Source: Collimonas sp. OK242
GTDB lineage: Bacteria; Pseudomonadota; Gammaproteobacteria; Burkholderiales; Burkholderiaceae_D
Direction of reading: 5' to 3'
Length of the DNA stretch: 64,000 nucleotides
Assembly (NCBI RefSeq): GCF_900107095.1
Contig: NZ_FNOR01000016.1
Location: 1 to 64,000 of the forward strand
In this document: in pieces, positions 46,301 to 53,492 of the stretch
Position numbering within the stretch: position 1 is the stretch's first letter
How the letters are laid out: each line of letters starts with the position of its first letter
Notes under the pieces: generated by a model
The model's database searches: none
Seen by the model: the letters and a program-made list of their open reading frames with translations, nothing else
Told to the model about the DNA's origin: nothing
Made by a program: the position numbers and the translations under genes

Positions 46301-49192
46301 GCTGGATGGCTTCCATTCCAGTAATTTCTTATGCGAAACCATTATCCGCCACTGCGTACGGATAATGGCGTCGAGATTCATCGCGGCCTCATACGGCAGG
46401 AAAATCAAGGTCAAGGCAGCATGGCTGAAATGCTGTAGAGTTGCGCGCAGCGATGCGGGAAAATGTTGGCGAAACAGCACGTCATTCGGTTTCCTGAGCA
46501 AACCCAAGGTGCTGGCGCAGATGGATGGGATCAGCAAGATGCCGAGCGCGGCGCAGGTCCAGAACCAGGCCGAAGCCAAACCGATCCAGCCGACCAGCAA
46601 CAAGGCCGTGAGCGCGAACGGGACCGCGCTGCGCCGCAGGTTGTCGAACAGCTTCCAGCGCGACAAGGCCGAAAGCGGATTGCGGTGATGGCCGATCTTG
46701 CCGCTTGCCGCGTCGCGCACACCCGGCACCCGCGGCAGCAGCCAGGAAGCTATCTGCCAGTCGCCGCGTATCCAGCGATGGCGGCGGCTGACGTCGGCGC
46801 TGTAGCGAGAGGGATATTGTTCATACAGCTGGACATCGCTGAGCAAACCGGCGCGTGCATAACAGCCTTCCAGCAGATCATGGCTGAGTACGCGGTTTTC
46901 CGGCATGCGATCCTTCAATGTCTGTTCAAAGGCGTCGACATCGTAGATGCCTTTGCCGACGAAAGAACCTTCGCCAAAGAGATCCTGATAGACATCCGAT
47001 ACGGTGCGGGTGTAAGGGTCGATGCCGGTTTCGCCGCCGCACAATAGTTCGTAGCGCGAGGCGCCGGCGCTGGGCAGGCTGACCGCCACGCGCGGCTGCA
47101 GGATGCCGTAGCCTTCGACCACGCGCTGGCGGCTGGCGTCATAATGCGCACGGTTCAGCGGATGGGCCATGGTGGCCACAAATTTTCTGGCGGCGTCGCG
47201 CGGCATTTCGGTATCGGTATCGAGCGTGATCACGTACCTGATATTCCGTAAGCCTTCCGTATTGCCGACGATGAGCGAAAAGCTTTGTTCCGCGCCGCCG
47301 CGCAAGAACGCGTTGAGATCAGCCAGTTTGCCGCGCTTGCGCTCGTAACCCATCCAGGTTCTTTCTTGCGGATTCCAGCGCCGCGGACGATGCAGCAGGA
47401 GGAAATTGCTGTCCTGATCCTGATGGTATTTTTTGTTCAGGTCCTGAATATTGTGTTCGGCATGCTGTAACAGGCCGTCGTCTTCCGGCATCGCTTCGGT
47501 CTCTGCGTCGGCGAAATCGGTCAACAGGCAAAACCGCAGATTGGCGTCGCGATTGGCCAGGTAGTGCACTTCAAGGGCTTCGCTCAGGTCATCGATATTC
47601 TGCTTGGTGAACAGTATCGTAGGCACTACCACCAGCGTGCGCGATTCAGTTGGAATGCCGTTCGAAAAATCCATGCGCGGCAGCGGGTGCGGTATGGCGA
47701 TCAAGGTGATCAGCCAGTTGACCATGGCGTGCGCAAGCTGGCTGCTGGCCACCAACGCAAGCGCCGCAACCAATGCCAGCAGCCAGCCGTCGGCGCCGTC
47801 GGCATAGGCTTTGGCGACGATGCCGCCGGCGACGACCACCGTGATCAACAGCATGCTGGCCAGATAGGCGGACAGGGGCGCGGCTTTGCCAGCGCGCCGC
47901 AGTACTTCCAGCAACGGCAGCTTGGCCGCTGCTGCCTGTTCCAGCTGCGTCAGACCCTTGCCGATCAGATAATAGCCGACATGCGCGTTGCGCTGGCCGG
48001 CGCCTGTCGCCTGGGCGGCGGCAAGGCGCACCGCATGTCCGGCAATGTCGAATTCCGACCGCGGGCTATACCTGGCAATTTTTTCGATGACATGCCGATA
48101 GTGATCGCGCGTGGAAAAATCCATGCGGGCATAAATGTCGCCCGGATCCTTGCGCAAGACATGGTCGACCACACTCATGGTTTCGACAAATTCGCGCCAA
48201 TCCATGGCGCTCAGGAAACGCAGGCTGCCGATACTGTTGCTGATCGATACCTGATCGGCGGCTTGGTGCTGTGTTTCAGATTGAACCAGCAGCTCGATGG
48301 TCTGGCCGGATTCCGCCAGGCGTTGCGACAGCCAGGTCAAGGGCAGCGTCAATGCCGGGCTTTGTCCTTGCAGCCGGCGTACCAGCTCGGCCACGAACGC
48401 GCTATCCAGCGGCGGATTGGAGCGCGCCATGTCGGCCACCAGCAGGATCAGGTTGCCTGGGTCGTTTTCAGCGCTTTCCGCCATGGCGTCGGCCCAGGAT
48501 TCGGCCAGATTGCGGTTGAGGCGCGTGTTGGCCAGATGGGCAGCGACGCGCCGCAGGTTTTCGATCAGCGCCAGGCGCAGCATGATAGGAATCGCCCACA
48601 GCTCCCCCAGTTTCAGGGGCGTAACTTGCTGGTAGGCGGCGACGAAGCGGCTCAGGCTTTCAGGGTCGACCCTGCCGTCACCGTGCGAAATGGTTTCCAG
48701 CGCAATGTCGTAGACGCGTGGCCGGCCGGCCGAGTTGCCGCGCAGCAGGCGTGGCAGTTCCTTGCTGTAGTTTTTTGGCAGGTGCCGTTTGGCGGTACGG
48801 ATCTGTTCTTCAATCAGATAAAAATTATCGAGCAGCCATTCGGCAGCAGGGGTGACCTGGCGGCTAGCCTTGATTGCTTCGGTCAGCTGGTTACAGGCAT
48901 CGATGATGACATTTTCATTGTCGGCCAGACGTGACAGCAGCTGGTCGCGCCCGCGTTCGCTGCTGAGTTTGTGGGCATTGGCCAGGATACGGCCGTGTTG
49001 TTCCATCTGCAAGGCGCTGAACAGTTCCGCGCGCAGCGGTAATTCATCCTCTGCCTGTCCGTTGCGCATACCGCCGGGCAGCAATGCGTTCTTGATGCCG
49101 AGAAAACTGTCGTAGAGAGATCTGGTTTTCAATTCTGACGTTTCCATTTGTGCAATGAAACTGAGGAATATCGGATCGCAGAACGTAGACAT
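40379..49192 (-). CDS. ndvB: Cyclic beta-1,2-glucan synthase (NdvB/ChvB type)
   Basis: A giant inner-membrane enzyme, about 2,937 residues from the ATG at 49192. It starts chains from UDP-glucose, cyclises them and trims their length. The order is: N-terminal cytoplasmic region; helices near 450-510; GT84 glycosyltransferase with LDTDTEMPRDA (about 657) and RRHRWIRGDWQ (about 805); more helices at 860-1020; a glycoamylase-like (GH189) cyclising domain at about 1080-1600 with FYNWYDTQYL and MAHHQGMGFL; and two GH94-like parts with SCDWNDGMDK near 2612. Starts at 49399 or 49147 are possible; none has a clear ribosome site. Products serve osmoadaptation and host interaction in relatives. Confidence 0.95.
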   Translation of the reverse strand: MSTFCDPIFLSFIAQMETSELKTRSLYDSFLGIKNALLPGGMRNGQAEDELPLRAELFSALQMEQHGRILANAHKLSSERGRDQLLSRLADNENVIIDACNQLTEAIKASRQVTPAAEWLLDNFYLIEEQIRTAKRHLPKNYSKELPRLLRGNSAGRPRVYDIALETISHGDGRVDPESLSRFVAAYQQVTPLKLGELWAIPIMLRLALIENLRRVAAHLANTRLNRNLAESWADAMAESAENDPGNLILLVADMARSNPPLDSAFVAELVRRLQGQSPALTLPLTWLSQRLAESGQTIELLVQSETQHQAADQVSISNSIGSLRFLSAMDWREFVETMSVVDHVLRKDPGDIYARMDFSTRDHYRHVIEKIARYSPRSEFDIAGHAVRLAAAQATGAGQRNAHVGYYLIGKGLTQLEQAAAAKLPLLEVLRRAGKAAPLSAYLASMLLITVVVAGGIVAKAYADGADGWLLALVAALALVASSQLAHAMVNWLITLIAIPHPLPRMDFSNGIPTESRTLVVVPTILFTKQNIDDLSEALEVHYLANRDANLRFCLLTDFADAETEAMPEDDGLLQHAEHNIQDLNKKYHQDQDSNFLLLHRPRRWNPQERTWMGYERKRGKLADLNAFLRGGAEQSFSLIVGNTEGLRNIRYVITLDTDTEMPRDAARKFVATMAHPLNRAHYDASRQRVVEGYGILQPRVAVSLPSAGASRYELLCGGETGIDPYTRTVSDVYQDLFGEGSFVGKGIYDVDAFEQTLKDRMPENRVLSHDLLEGCYARAGLLSDVQLYEQYPSRYSADVSRRHRWIRGDWQIASWLLPRVPGVRDAASGKIGHHRNPLSALSRWKLFDNLRRSAVPFALTALLLVGWIGLASAWFWTCAALGILLIPSICASTLGLLRKPNDVLFRQHFPASLRATLQHFSHAALTLIFLPYEAAMNLDAIIRTQWRIMVSHKKLLEWKPSSAANRQARDGLLSYCRSMWIAPLTALAAAACLAVRNPHALQAAAPILLLWWLSPVIAYWISQPIARRVAQLSQEQTRFLKSLARRMWLFFETYVGPEDNWLPLDNVQEHPVAVVARRTSPTNIGLSLLANLSAYDFGYIPSGQLLERTQNTFQTMASLERYQGHFYNWYDTQYLKPLHPIYVSTVDSGNLAGHLMTLRPGLSGLLDTPIIGARIFSGIRDTYEILRDTAGGGPLAKLIQFEKDLEAACQSAPATLMVVHDCLQSLDHCAAGFVAGLDTVPDTQLNVWARALASQCREALNELDILTPWIPMLAPTDWVDDFPQLDQIPSLRQLARTHADLAPLLEAKLAADNGVHRTVAQSSLSQLVAKGSRHAAERMLLIQQLVTQAADFSHMQYGFLYDPATHLLAIGYNVSDRRRDVSFYDLLASEARLATFVAIAQGQIPQESWFALGRQLTVAGGEPILLSWSGSMFEYLMPLLVMPNFENTLLAQTYRSAVKRHIEYGMQRGVPWGISESGYHIFDASLNYQYRAFGVPGLGFKRGLGDDLVIAPYASMMALMVAPEEACSNLQQLSAEGFEGEYGFFEAIDYTPSRVPRGQSNAVIRSFMAHHQGMGFLSLAYFLLDAPMQKRFESDPLFQATMSLLHERVPKASATYSNTTELADIRTAAVDQGMQMRVLQRPDPRTPEVQLLSNGRYHVMITSAGGSRSRWNDLAVSRWQEDSTRDNWGTFCYVRELNAGEPGHFWSTAFQPTLAPPDSYEVIFSEGRAEFRRRDNNFDMHTEIVVSQEDDIELRRTRIINRSRTLRTIDITSYAEIVLAPAAADATHPAFSNLFVQTEIVAAQRAILCTRRPRSMNEKMPWMFHLMALHGADTGTVSYETDRMQFIGRGNTVAAPQAMRDPGPLAGNAGPVLDPIVAIRYQITLEAEQTATIDMVTGIGDSRNACLGLIEKYQDRHLADRVVELSWPHSQVVLRQLNASEADAQLYGRLANSVIYVNPLLRADASILIRNHRGQSGLWGYAISGDLPIVLVRLKSQENIELVRQLVQAHAYWRSKGLVIDLVIWNEDHAGYRQLLQEQILGLISSVTGAHEIDRPGGIFVRLIDQVSEEDRILFQSVARVILSDDRGTLAEQINRRDLMEVRVPRLTPALRQAPFAIAQEIEVPSRDLLMENGLGGFTSDGREYVITTSSAQVTPAPWVNVIANPQFGSVISESGQAYTWGENAHEFRLTPWANDPVSDIGGEVFYLRDEESGHYWSPTPLPRRGKGDYVTRHGFGYSVFEHVEDGIVSELTVYVALDASVKYSVLRVRNESDTVRKLSATGYVEWVLGDLRPKSAMHIVTETDPATGALFARNPYNTEFTDRTAFFDVDAGARSISGDRNEFIGRNGSLQKPAAMERVRLSGKIGAGLDPCAAMQMQFELNQGQQRDIVFILGMADTRQTNVSNLVQRYRGAAAAQEALQAVHAFWKRTLGAVQVETPDQELNLLANGWLMYQVIACRLWARSGYYQSGGAFGFRDQLQDAMALVHNQPQLLRAQLLLCAAHQFIEGDVQHWWHPPNDRGVRTHCSDDYLWLPLALHRYVSSTGDSSVLDESAPFLEGRALNQDEDSYYDLPSHSSQAGTLYEHCVRAIERGLKFGIHGLSLMGSCDWNDGMDKVGDKGRGESVWLSFFLYDVLIGFAEMAEIHQDPAFAERCRSEAKQLQKNIEKNGWDGGWYRRAYFDNGTALGSAQNVECQIDSISQSWAVLSGAGDPQRVRTAMQAVDKRLVRRTEAIIQLLDPPFDKSDQDPGYIRGYVPGVRENGGQYTHAAIWTVMAFAKLGNHWRAWELMRLINPLNHGKSARKIATYKVEPYVVAADVYARAPHVGRGGWTWYTGSAGWMYRLIVESLLGLKLEGDKLHVTPCLPHDWHTYRMNYRYRDTMYRIVVTQTAAGGAGAQVTVDGVMQMDAVIALQDDKREHAVEIVLSAQPDAKKN

Positions 49193-49535
49193 GACTGTCA
49201 GAGATCTGATTCTGGCCCTGCACAATATCGCTTCAGGTAACAGCACGAGATCACTGTCAAGAGGAGCGTTCGACAGGGGGCGGTAGCGAGGCGGCCGTAG
49301 GGCAGACTGGTGCTCTGCGGACCTTCCTATGCTGCACAGCTTAGCAGTTTCTGGGAGCAAGCTCAGAATATCGATCAGAGTTCGTCCTGGTCGGCTCACA
49401 GGTGCTAGGTGCGCTGGCGTACAGAGTGTTCAGTTTAGTAAGCCTATCTTGTTAACAGGCCTGCCGGGACAGATGCGAGGCCCGCGCTCGAGTGCACGCG
49501 ACGAATATGATACTTTCCATCAAATGGAGCCTAAT

Positions 49536-49997
49536 ATGGACATCAAACCAATTGTTTGCGCTGTCATGGCGATAACTTTGGCCGCTGGCGGATCTGCCGG
49601 TGCGCAAAATTATGGCGATCGTAATGACCACCAGCAACGTGCCGGTCAAGGCGACAACCGCGACAACCGCGACGATCGTGACAATCGGGGCCGGCAGCAG
49701 GAGCATCGCGATAATCGCGACAATCAGGGCCGGCAGCAGGATCGTCGCGACAACAGGGACTACGGGCAGGCTAACCGCGATCGACAGGGTGAGCGCGGCG
49801 CCGGACCCAACCATGAGTTTTACCGTGGCCAGCGTCTGCCGCCCGAATATCGCGACCGGCAATATGTGGTTGACGACTGGCGCGGCCATCACCTGAGAGC
49901 CCCGCCGCGCGGTTATCGCTGGGTGCAAGTCGGTGGCGACTATGTGTTGGTGGCGATTTCCAACGGCATCATCCTGCAGCTTTTCCTGGGTGATTGA
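49536..49997 (+). CDS. RcnB-like periplasmic protein with Asp/Arg/Gln-rich repeats
   Basis: The ATG at 49536 has GGAG seven bases upstream and gives 153 residues. A signal peptide (VCAVMAITLAAGGSAGAQ) is followed by a low-complexity region (about 28-85) built from DNRDNR and GRQQ units. An RcnB-type C-terminal domain has FYRGQRLPPEYRDRQYVVDDW, GYRWVQVGGDYVLVAI and a hydrophobic end. RcnB in E. coli affects nickel and cobalt homeostasis; many relatives have unknown roles. The charged repeat may bind metal or cell-envelope material. A terminator follows. Confidence 0.87.
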   Translation: MDIKPIVCAVMAITLAAGGSAGAQNYGDRNDHQQRAGQGDNRDNRDDRDNRGRQQEHRDNRDNQGRQQDRRDNRDYGQANRDRQGERGAGPNHEFYRGQRLPPEYRDRQYVVDDWRGHHLRAPPRGYRWVQVGGDYVLVAISNGIILQLFLGD

Positions 49998-50040
49998 CAA
50001 AGCCGTGTTTGTCGTCTTGTCGCTGACGGCTTGAAACAGA

Positions 50041-50076
50041 AAGCTCTCCTGAGTGGTCGTACAGGAGGGCTTTTTT
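50041..50076 (+). terminator. Rho-independent terminator after the RcnB-like gene
   Basis: AAGCTCTCCTG, a 10-base loop, CAGGAGGGCTT and TTTT form an 11-bp stem with one G-T pair, 44 bases beyond the stop at 49997. Confidence 0.88.
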
Positions 50077-50144
50077 CACATGGGAAGTATGCTTGAGAGT
50101 CTTGTTTCAGACGCTTGCTTGACAAGGCGGCCTGAAAATCCGGC

Positions 50145-50417
50145 TTATTTTCCTAGCGTAAAAATCATCGCCAACAGCGCGACAGCCATGACTCCGGTGC
50201 AGAGCCAGCCTAATCTTTTCAGTCTGACGGTGATCACGAATTGGATGCCAACCATCAGCGGATAGGTAAGAAACAACGCCCACAGCAGATTGAAAGCAAA
50301 CTGCGCACCTGCCTGGGAATAGGTGGCAATGCCGCTGGGGTCTTCATCTGCAGCGCCGGTAATCAGGCCCGGTCCGAGTTTTTTCAACCAGGAATCTTTT
50401 GAATTGGGATTTGTCAT
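50145..50417 (-). pseudogene. Internally deleted Nramp-family metal transporter relic (90 aa)
   Basis: The first 60 or so residues are a clear Nramp N-terminus: KKLGPGLITGAADEDPSGIA and AGAQFAFNLLWALFLTYPLM, with the metal-binding DPSG motif of helix 1. The remaining 30 residues (RLGWLCTGVMAVALLAMIFT) look like the last helix of the same family. About 350 central residues are missing although the frame stays open. The product cannot form a transporter. An in-frame internal deletion is the simplest explanation. The alternative, a real small membrane protein derived from Nramp, cannot be excluded. Confidence 0.75.
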
Positions 50418-50661
50418 TTTGTGAGCTGCTTGCCAGAAAGTCAGTCTTATTATTCGTTTGAGTTTAGCCGCATTGTTTTTTACATAATGCGCTACAGCAG
50501 GAATATCACGTTTTCATGCTATTGCTCAAAAGAAGCCTATAAAAGAAATCTATTATTGAACGCTATCCTGGTCCGTAGCTTAGCGAAGCATGAATATGGA
50601 AACTTGCCGATATGTTCGGCGCTAATACCGGCGTTATGTGCGTCAGCGTACCGATCTGTCA

Positions 50662-50680
50662 CAATGTACGACGTACATTG
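50662..50680. promoter_or_regulatory. Palindrome upstream of the ferritin-like relic
   Basis: CAATGTACG-A-CGTACATTG, two perfect 9-bp arms around one base, lies 124 bases before the relic at 50804 in a gap of nearly 390 bases (50418-50803) that otherwise shows nothing. The core TGTACG/CGTACA recurs at 51887-51902. Confidence 0.6.
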
Positions 50681-50803
50681 GACGCATTGCTTCAGCACAG
50701 AAATGCCGTTGATGTCGCGCGTCGGAATCCTTGAGTGGTCTGTCTGAATGGCGGGATTCGATCCTGACGCTCTGCCATTTCCTCGTTCTTATGGAGAGAG
50801 ACC

Positions 50804-51106
50804 ATGCACGCATCGAAAAAAACACTTCAAGCACCTTCCTCCGAAATCGATACCGCCGCCATTCGCGCGGCCGCCAAAAATTTGGACGATGGCGCAGTAA
50901 CAGCGGGTTAATGCGGAATACAATGACGCCGGTGACATCAAGGTGATGATCAAAGCCAATCTGATTGCTGAACGTGTCGCCATCGAAGCCTATCGCCAGA
51001 TGATTGAACGCATTGGCGACAGCGATCCAACCACGCGTCATATGCTGGTTGGCATCATGGCCAAGGAAGAAGAACACGCGACGATATGCGTGATCTGCTG
51101 GCTTGA
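50804..51106 (+). pseudogene. Ferritin-like (Dps/bacterioferritin-type) gene with internal deletion and frameshift
   Basis: From an ATG at 50804 with a purine-rich ribosome site, the frame reads MHASKKTLQ...AAAKNLDDGAVTAG and stops at 50910. In another frame the text continues EYNDAGDIKVMIKANLIAER, VAIEAYRQMIERIGDSDPTTR, HMLVGIMAKEEEHA. One missing base after CACGC (about 51080) shifts the final DDMRDLLA out of frame; restored, it ends at 51106. Relatives have about 70 more residues between the two parts, holding the first half of the four-helix bundle. The iron ligands E...EEEH survive only in the second half. The gene is therefore dead. Confidence 0.8.
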
Positions 51107-51178
51107 ATGCCGCGCGTTCTTTTGTCGGACAGCACTAGCGCGTCGGTCGCGCTTCACTCGCATCTTGAGGAGAATATC

Positions 51179-51481
51179 TTGTTGGAATCAAATTTGAAGG
51201 CCGTCAACGATGACGTGAAAAAATTGATCAATGATGCGCAAGCCTTATTTTTGGCAGCTGCGGATTTGACCGGTGACAAGGCAGAAGAAATGCGAAATCG
51301 TGGCATGCGGCTGCTCGACAGGGCAGTACTCGCGGCCCAGGGTGCGCAAGCGGACGTGATTGTCGCTGGCAGGGAAATGGCGGAGTCCGCAGAAAGCTAT
51401 GTAAGAGAGAATCCATGGCGTGCACTGGCTACAGCTGCCGGTGTGGGATTCTTGGCCGGCGTGATCCTGTCCAAGAAATAG
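51179..51481 (+). CDS. DUF883 (YqjD/ElaB-type) ribosome- or membrane-associated protein
   Basis: 100 residues. The start is a TTG at 51179 with AGGAG six bases upstream; the longer frame from 51107 has no such site. It has an amphipathic helical body (LKAVNDDVKKLINDAQALFL, AADLTGDKAEEMRNRGMRLL) and a C-terminal membrane helix after the family motif YVRENPWRALATAAGVGFLAG. E. coli relatives YqjD and ElaB are stationary-phase, tail-anchored inner-membrane proteins that bind ribosomes. It follows the ferritin relic and is closed by a terminator. Confidence 0.88.
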   Translation: MLESNLKAVNDDVKKLINDAQALFLAAADLTGDKAEEMRNRGMRLLDRAVLAAQGAQADVIVAGREMAESAESYVRENPWRALATAAGVGFLAGVILSKK

Positions 51482-51544
51482 CGCTATCGCTGCGCGCAGC
51501 GATGGCGCGTTGTTTGAGGCGATTATCCCGCCTCTCGGGGAACT

Positions 51545-51572
51545 GCGTGGCGCAAATCTCGCCACGCTTTTT
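51545..51572 (+). terminator. Rho-independent terminator after the DUF883 gene
   Basis: GCGTGGCG, a 7-base loop, CGCCACGC, then TTTTT: a perfect 8-bp stem between the DUF883 gene and the convergent DUF3309 gene. Confidence 0.92.
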
Positions 51573-51587
51573 ATTGCCGACGTGGGC

Positions 51588-51740
51588 TTACAGTCGCCCG
51601 GTCAGCAACATGACGATCAGGATGACAACGATCAGTCCGGTGATACCGCTGGGGCCGTAACCCCAGTTGCGGCTGTGTGGCCAGCTCGGTAAAGCGCCGA
51701 TGACGATGAGAATCAAGAGAATGAGTAAGATGGTGCCCAT
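51588..51740 (-). CDS. DUF3309 small membrane protein (50 aa)
   Basis: A short gene easily missed. The minus-strand ATG at 51740 gives MGTILLILLILIVIGALPSW, then PHSRNWGYGPSGITGLI and a second hydrophobic helix ending in LLTGRL. Two helices around a conserved W-P-x-S-x-x-W-G-Y-x-P-S-G turn define DUF3309. The function is unknown; relatives are common near stress genes in Burkholderiales. It is convergent with the DUF883 gene. Confidence 0.88.
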   Translation of the reverse strand: MGTILLILLILIVIGALPSWPHSRNWGYGPSGITGLIVVILIVMLLTGRL

Positions 51741-51886
51741 GCTTGGCCCCTAGAAAGGTTGAAAGACTGGTTAGCAAGCAAAAGCGCGTAGCTTGCGACG
51801 GGAACTTAATGCTGTGATTGTTGTGATTGCAGTGATTTTTCCCAGCTAAGTATGGAACCAAGATAATCAGCAAAGATCACAAGGTC

Positions 51887-51902
51887 TGTACGCTGACGTA
51901 CA
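51887..51902. promoter_or_regulatory. Second TGTACG/CGTACA palindrome
   Basis: TGTACG-CTGA-CGTACA lies in the 342-base gap (51741-52082) between the DUF3309 gene and the small plus-strand gene at 52083. Apart from this site and presumed promoters nothing else is seen in the gap. Half-sites equal those of the palindrome at 50662-50680. Confidence 0.55.
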
Positions 51903-52082
51903 AAGCCAGATCGCCTGCTGGGCGATCGCTGACCTGAATTTTCTGTAGATGTTTACCGTAGTAGTATTGATCAAAACATGGTCTTATCGGAAGTGCGGCG
52001 TTTATTGTGACAGAATACAAAATCCGACAGATGCCGGTCGACCGATTAGACCCTGCGATTTGCACACCGCCTGGAGACTGCA

Positions 52083-52328
52083 ATGCGTACCGAAACAATT
52101 GGCGACTATGAAATTGAGTATTCCGGAATCCAGTTGCCTGACAGCGAAAACTGGGTCGCCAATCTGGCCATTTATGCGCCATCCACCAATCCCATGCATA
52201 GAAACGATATTTTCCCGTCGCAACGGGTTGCGGTTGATACCGTCTTTTCCAGCGAACAGGAAGCGGAGGCGGAGGCCCGTACCTTTGCCCTTTCGATGAT
52301 AGAAAAAGGAAGAAAGGCAGGGACGTGA
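52083..52328 (+). CDS. Small conserved-looking protein of unknown function (81 aa)
   Basis: The ATG at 52083 follows GGAG (CTGGAGACTGCA). The soluble, acidic product begins MRTETIGDYEIEYSGIQLPD, has a middle part VANLAIYAPSTNPMHRND, then QEAEAEARTFALSMIEKGR. It looks like one small alpha/beta domain. I do not recognise a family with certainty. It stands alone upstream of gnd, 80 bases away, in the same direction. Confidence 0.6.
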   Translation: MRTETIGDYEIEYSGIQLPDSENWVANLAIYAPSTNPMHRNDIFPSQRVAVDTVFSSEQEAEAEARTFALSMIEKGRKAGT

Positions 52329-52408
52329 AAGCGGCGTAAACGTCACGCACAAACGTCGCTAATTCCGGAAACTTCCAAAGTAAAGATTATTCGGCGAGGA
52401 GATGAACA

Positions 52409-53437
52409 ATGCAGTTGGGGATGATTGGGCTTGGGCGCATGGGCGCCAACATGGTGAGGCGCCTGACCGCGGGCGACCATCAATGCGTGATATACGACTT
52501 GCACCCGGACGCAGTCCAGGCCTTGGTGCATCCAGGTGCGACAGGAGCGTCTTCGCTGCAAGACCTGGTGAATAAACTGAGCAAGCCGCGCGTGGTGTGG
52601 CTGATGTTGCCGGCGGCCGTAGTCGACGAAAACCTGGCGTTGCTGACACCCTTGCTGGATGCTGGCGACATCGTGATTGACGGCGGCAATTCTTATTACC
52701 ACGATGACATTCGCCGCGGCGTCGAATTGAAGGCAAAGCACATCCACTACGTTGACGTCGGCACCAGCGGCGGCGTCGCCGGTTTCGATCGCGGGTATTG
52801 CCTGATGATAGGCGGTGCTAAGGAAGCAGTGCAGCATCTTGCGCCGATTTTTGCCACGCTGGCGCCGGGAATCGATGCGGCAGGTGCAACGCCAGGCCGC
52901 AAGAAATCAGGCAGCAGCGCCGAGCAGGGTTATCTGCATTGCGGTCCGCAAGGGGCAGGGCATTTCGTCAAAATGGTGCATAACGGCATCGAGTACGGCA
53001 TCATGGGCGCCTATGCCGAGGGCTTGAACATTCTGCGCAACGCCGATATCGGCAAGCGCAGCCACGACAGGGATGCGGAAACAACACCGCTGCGCAATCC
53101 GGAACACTATCAATATGAGTTGGATCTGCCCGAGATCACCGAACTTTGGCGGCGCGGCAGCGTGATCGGCTCGTGGCTGCTGGATCTCACCGCTGGGGCG
53201 TTGCTGAACGATCCGAAGCTGGAACAGTACGCCGGCCGCGTATCGGATTCGGGCGAAGGGCGCTGGACGATCAACGCCGCCATCGACGAAGCGGTGCCGG
53301 TACCGATTTTGAGCGCCGCTCTTTTCACACGTTTCAGTTCCCGCGGCGAAGGCGATTTTGCCGATAAGGTCCTGTCGGCGATGCGGCAAGGATTCGGCGG
53401 CCACATCGAAAAGCCGGTTAAACCACAGGAAGATTGA
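52409..53437 (+). CDS. gnd: 6-phosphogluconate dehydrogenase, decarboxylating (short GntZ/YqeC type)
   Basis: It oxidises and decarboxylates 6-phosphogluconate to ribulose 5-phosphate. The N-terminal Rossmann part has [14 protein letters not shown] at residues 5-18, and the substrate region has [13 protein letters not shown] and the catalytic [16 protein letters not shown] with Lys and Asn. With 342 residues it is the short form often specific for NAD, unlike the ~470-residue enterobacterial Gnd. Ribosome site GAGGAG lies 7 bases before the ATG. It heads an operon with pgm and a glycoamylase-like gene. Confidence 0.95.
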   Translation: MQLGMIGLGRMGANMVRRLTAGDHQCVIYDLHPDAVQALVHPGATGASSLQDLVNKLSKPRVVWLMLPAAVVDENLALLTPLLDAGDIVIDGGNSYYHDDIRRGVELKAKHIHYVDVGTSGGVAGFDRGYCLMIGGAKEAVQHLAPIFATLAPGIDAAGATPGRKKSGSSAEQGYLHCGPQGAGHFVKMVHNGIEYGIMGAYAEGLNILRNADIGKRSHDRDAETTPLRNPEHYQYELDLPEITELWRRGSVIGSWLLDLTAGALLNDPKLEQYAGRVSDSGEGRWTINAAIDEAVPVPILSAALFTRFSSRGEGDFADKVLSAMRQGFGGHIEKPVKPQED

Positions 53438-53492
53438 TGACGGCAGTGCAGGAAAACATCAAAAATATTCCTTGCCGCCGTACGGGAAAAGG

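Noticed and set aside
49680-49800. Short regular repeats in the RcnB-like gene as a possible CRISPR array
   Set aside because: They are in-frame codon repeats for Asp, Asn, Arg and Gln, with no unique spacers of constant length.
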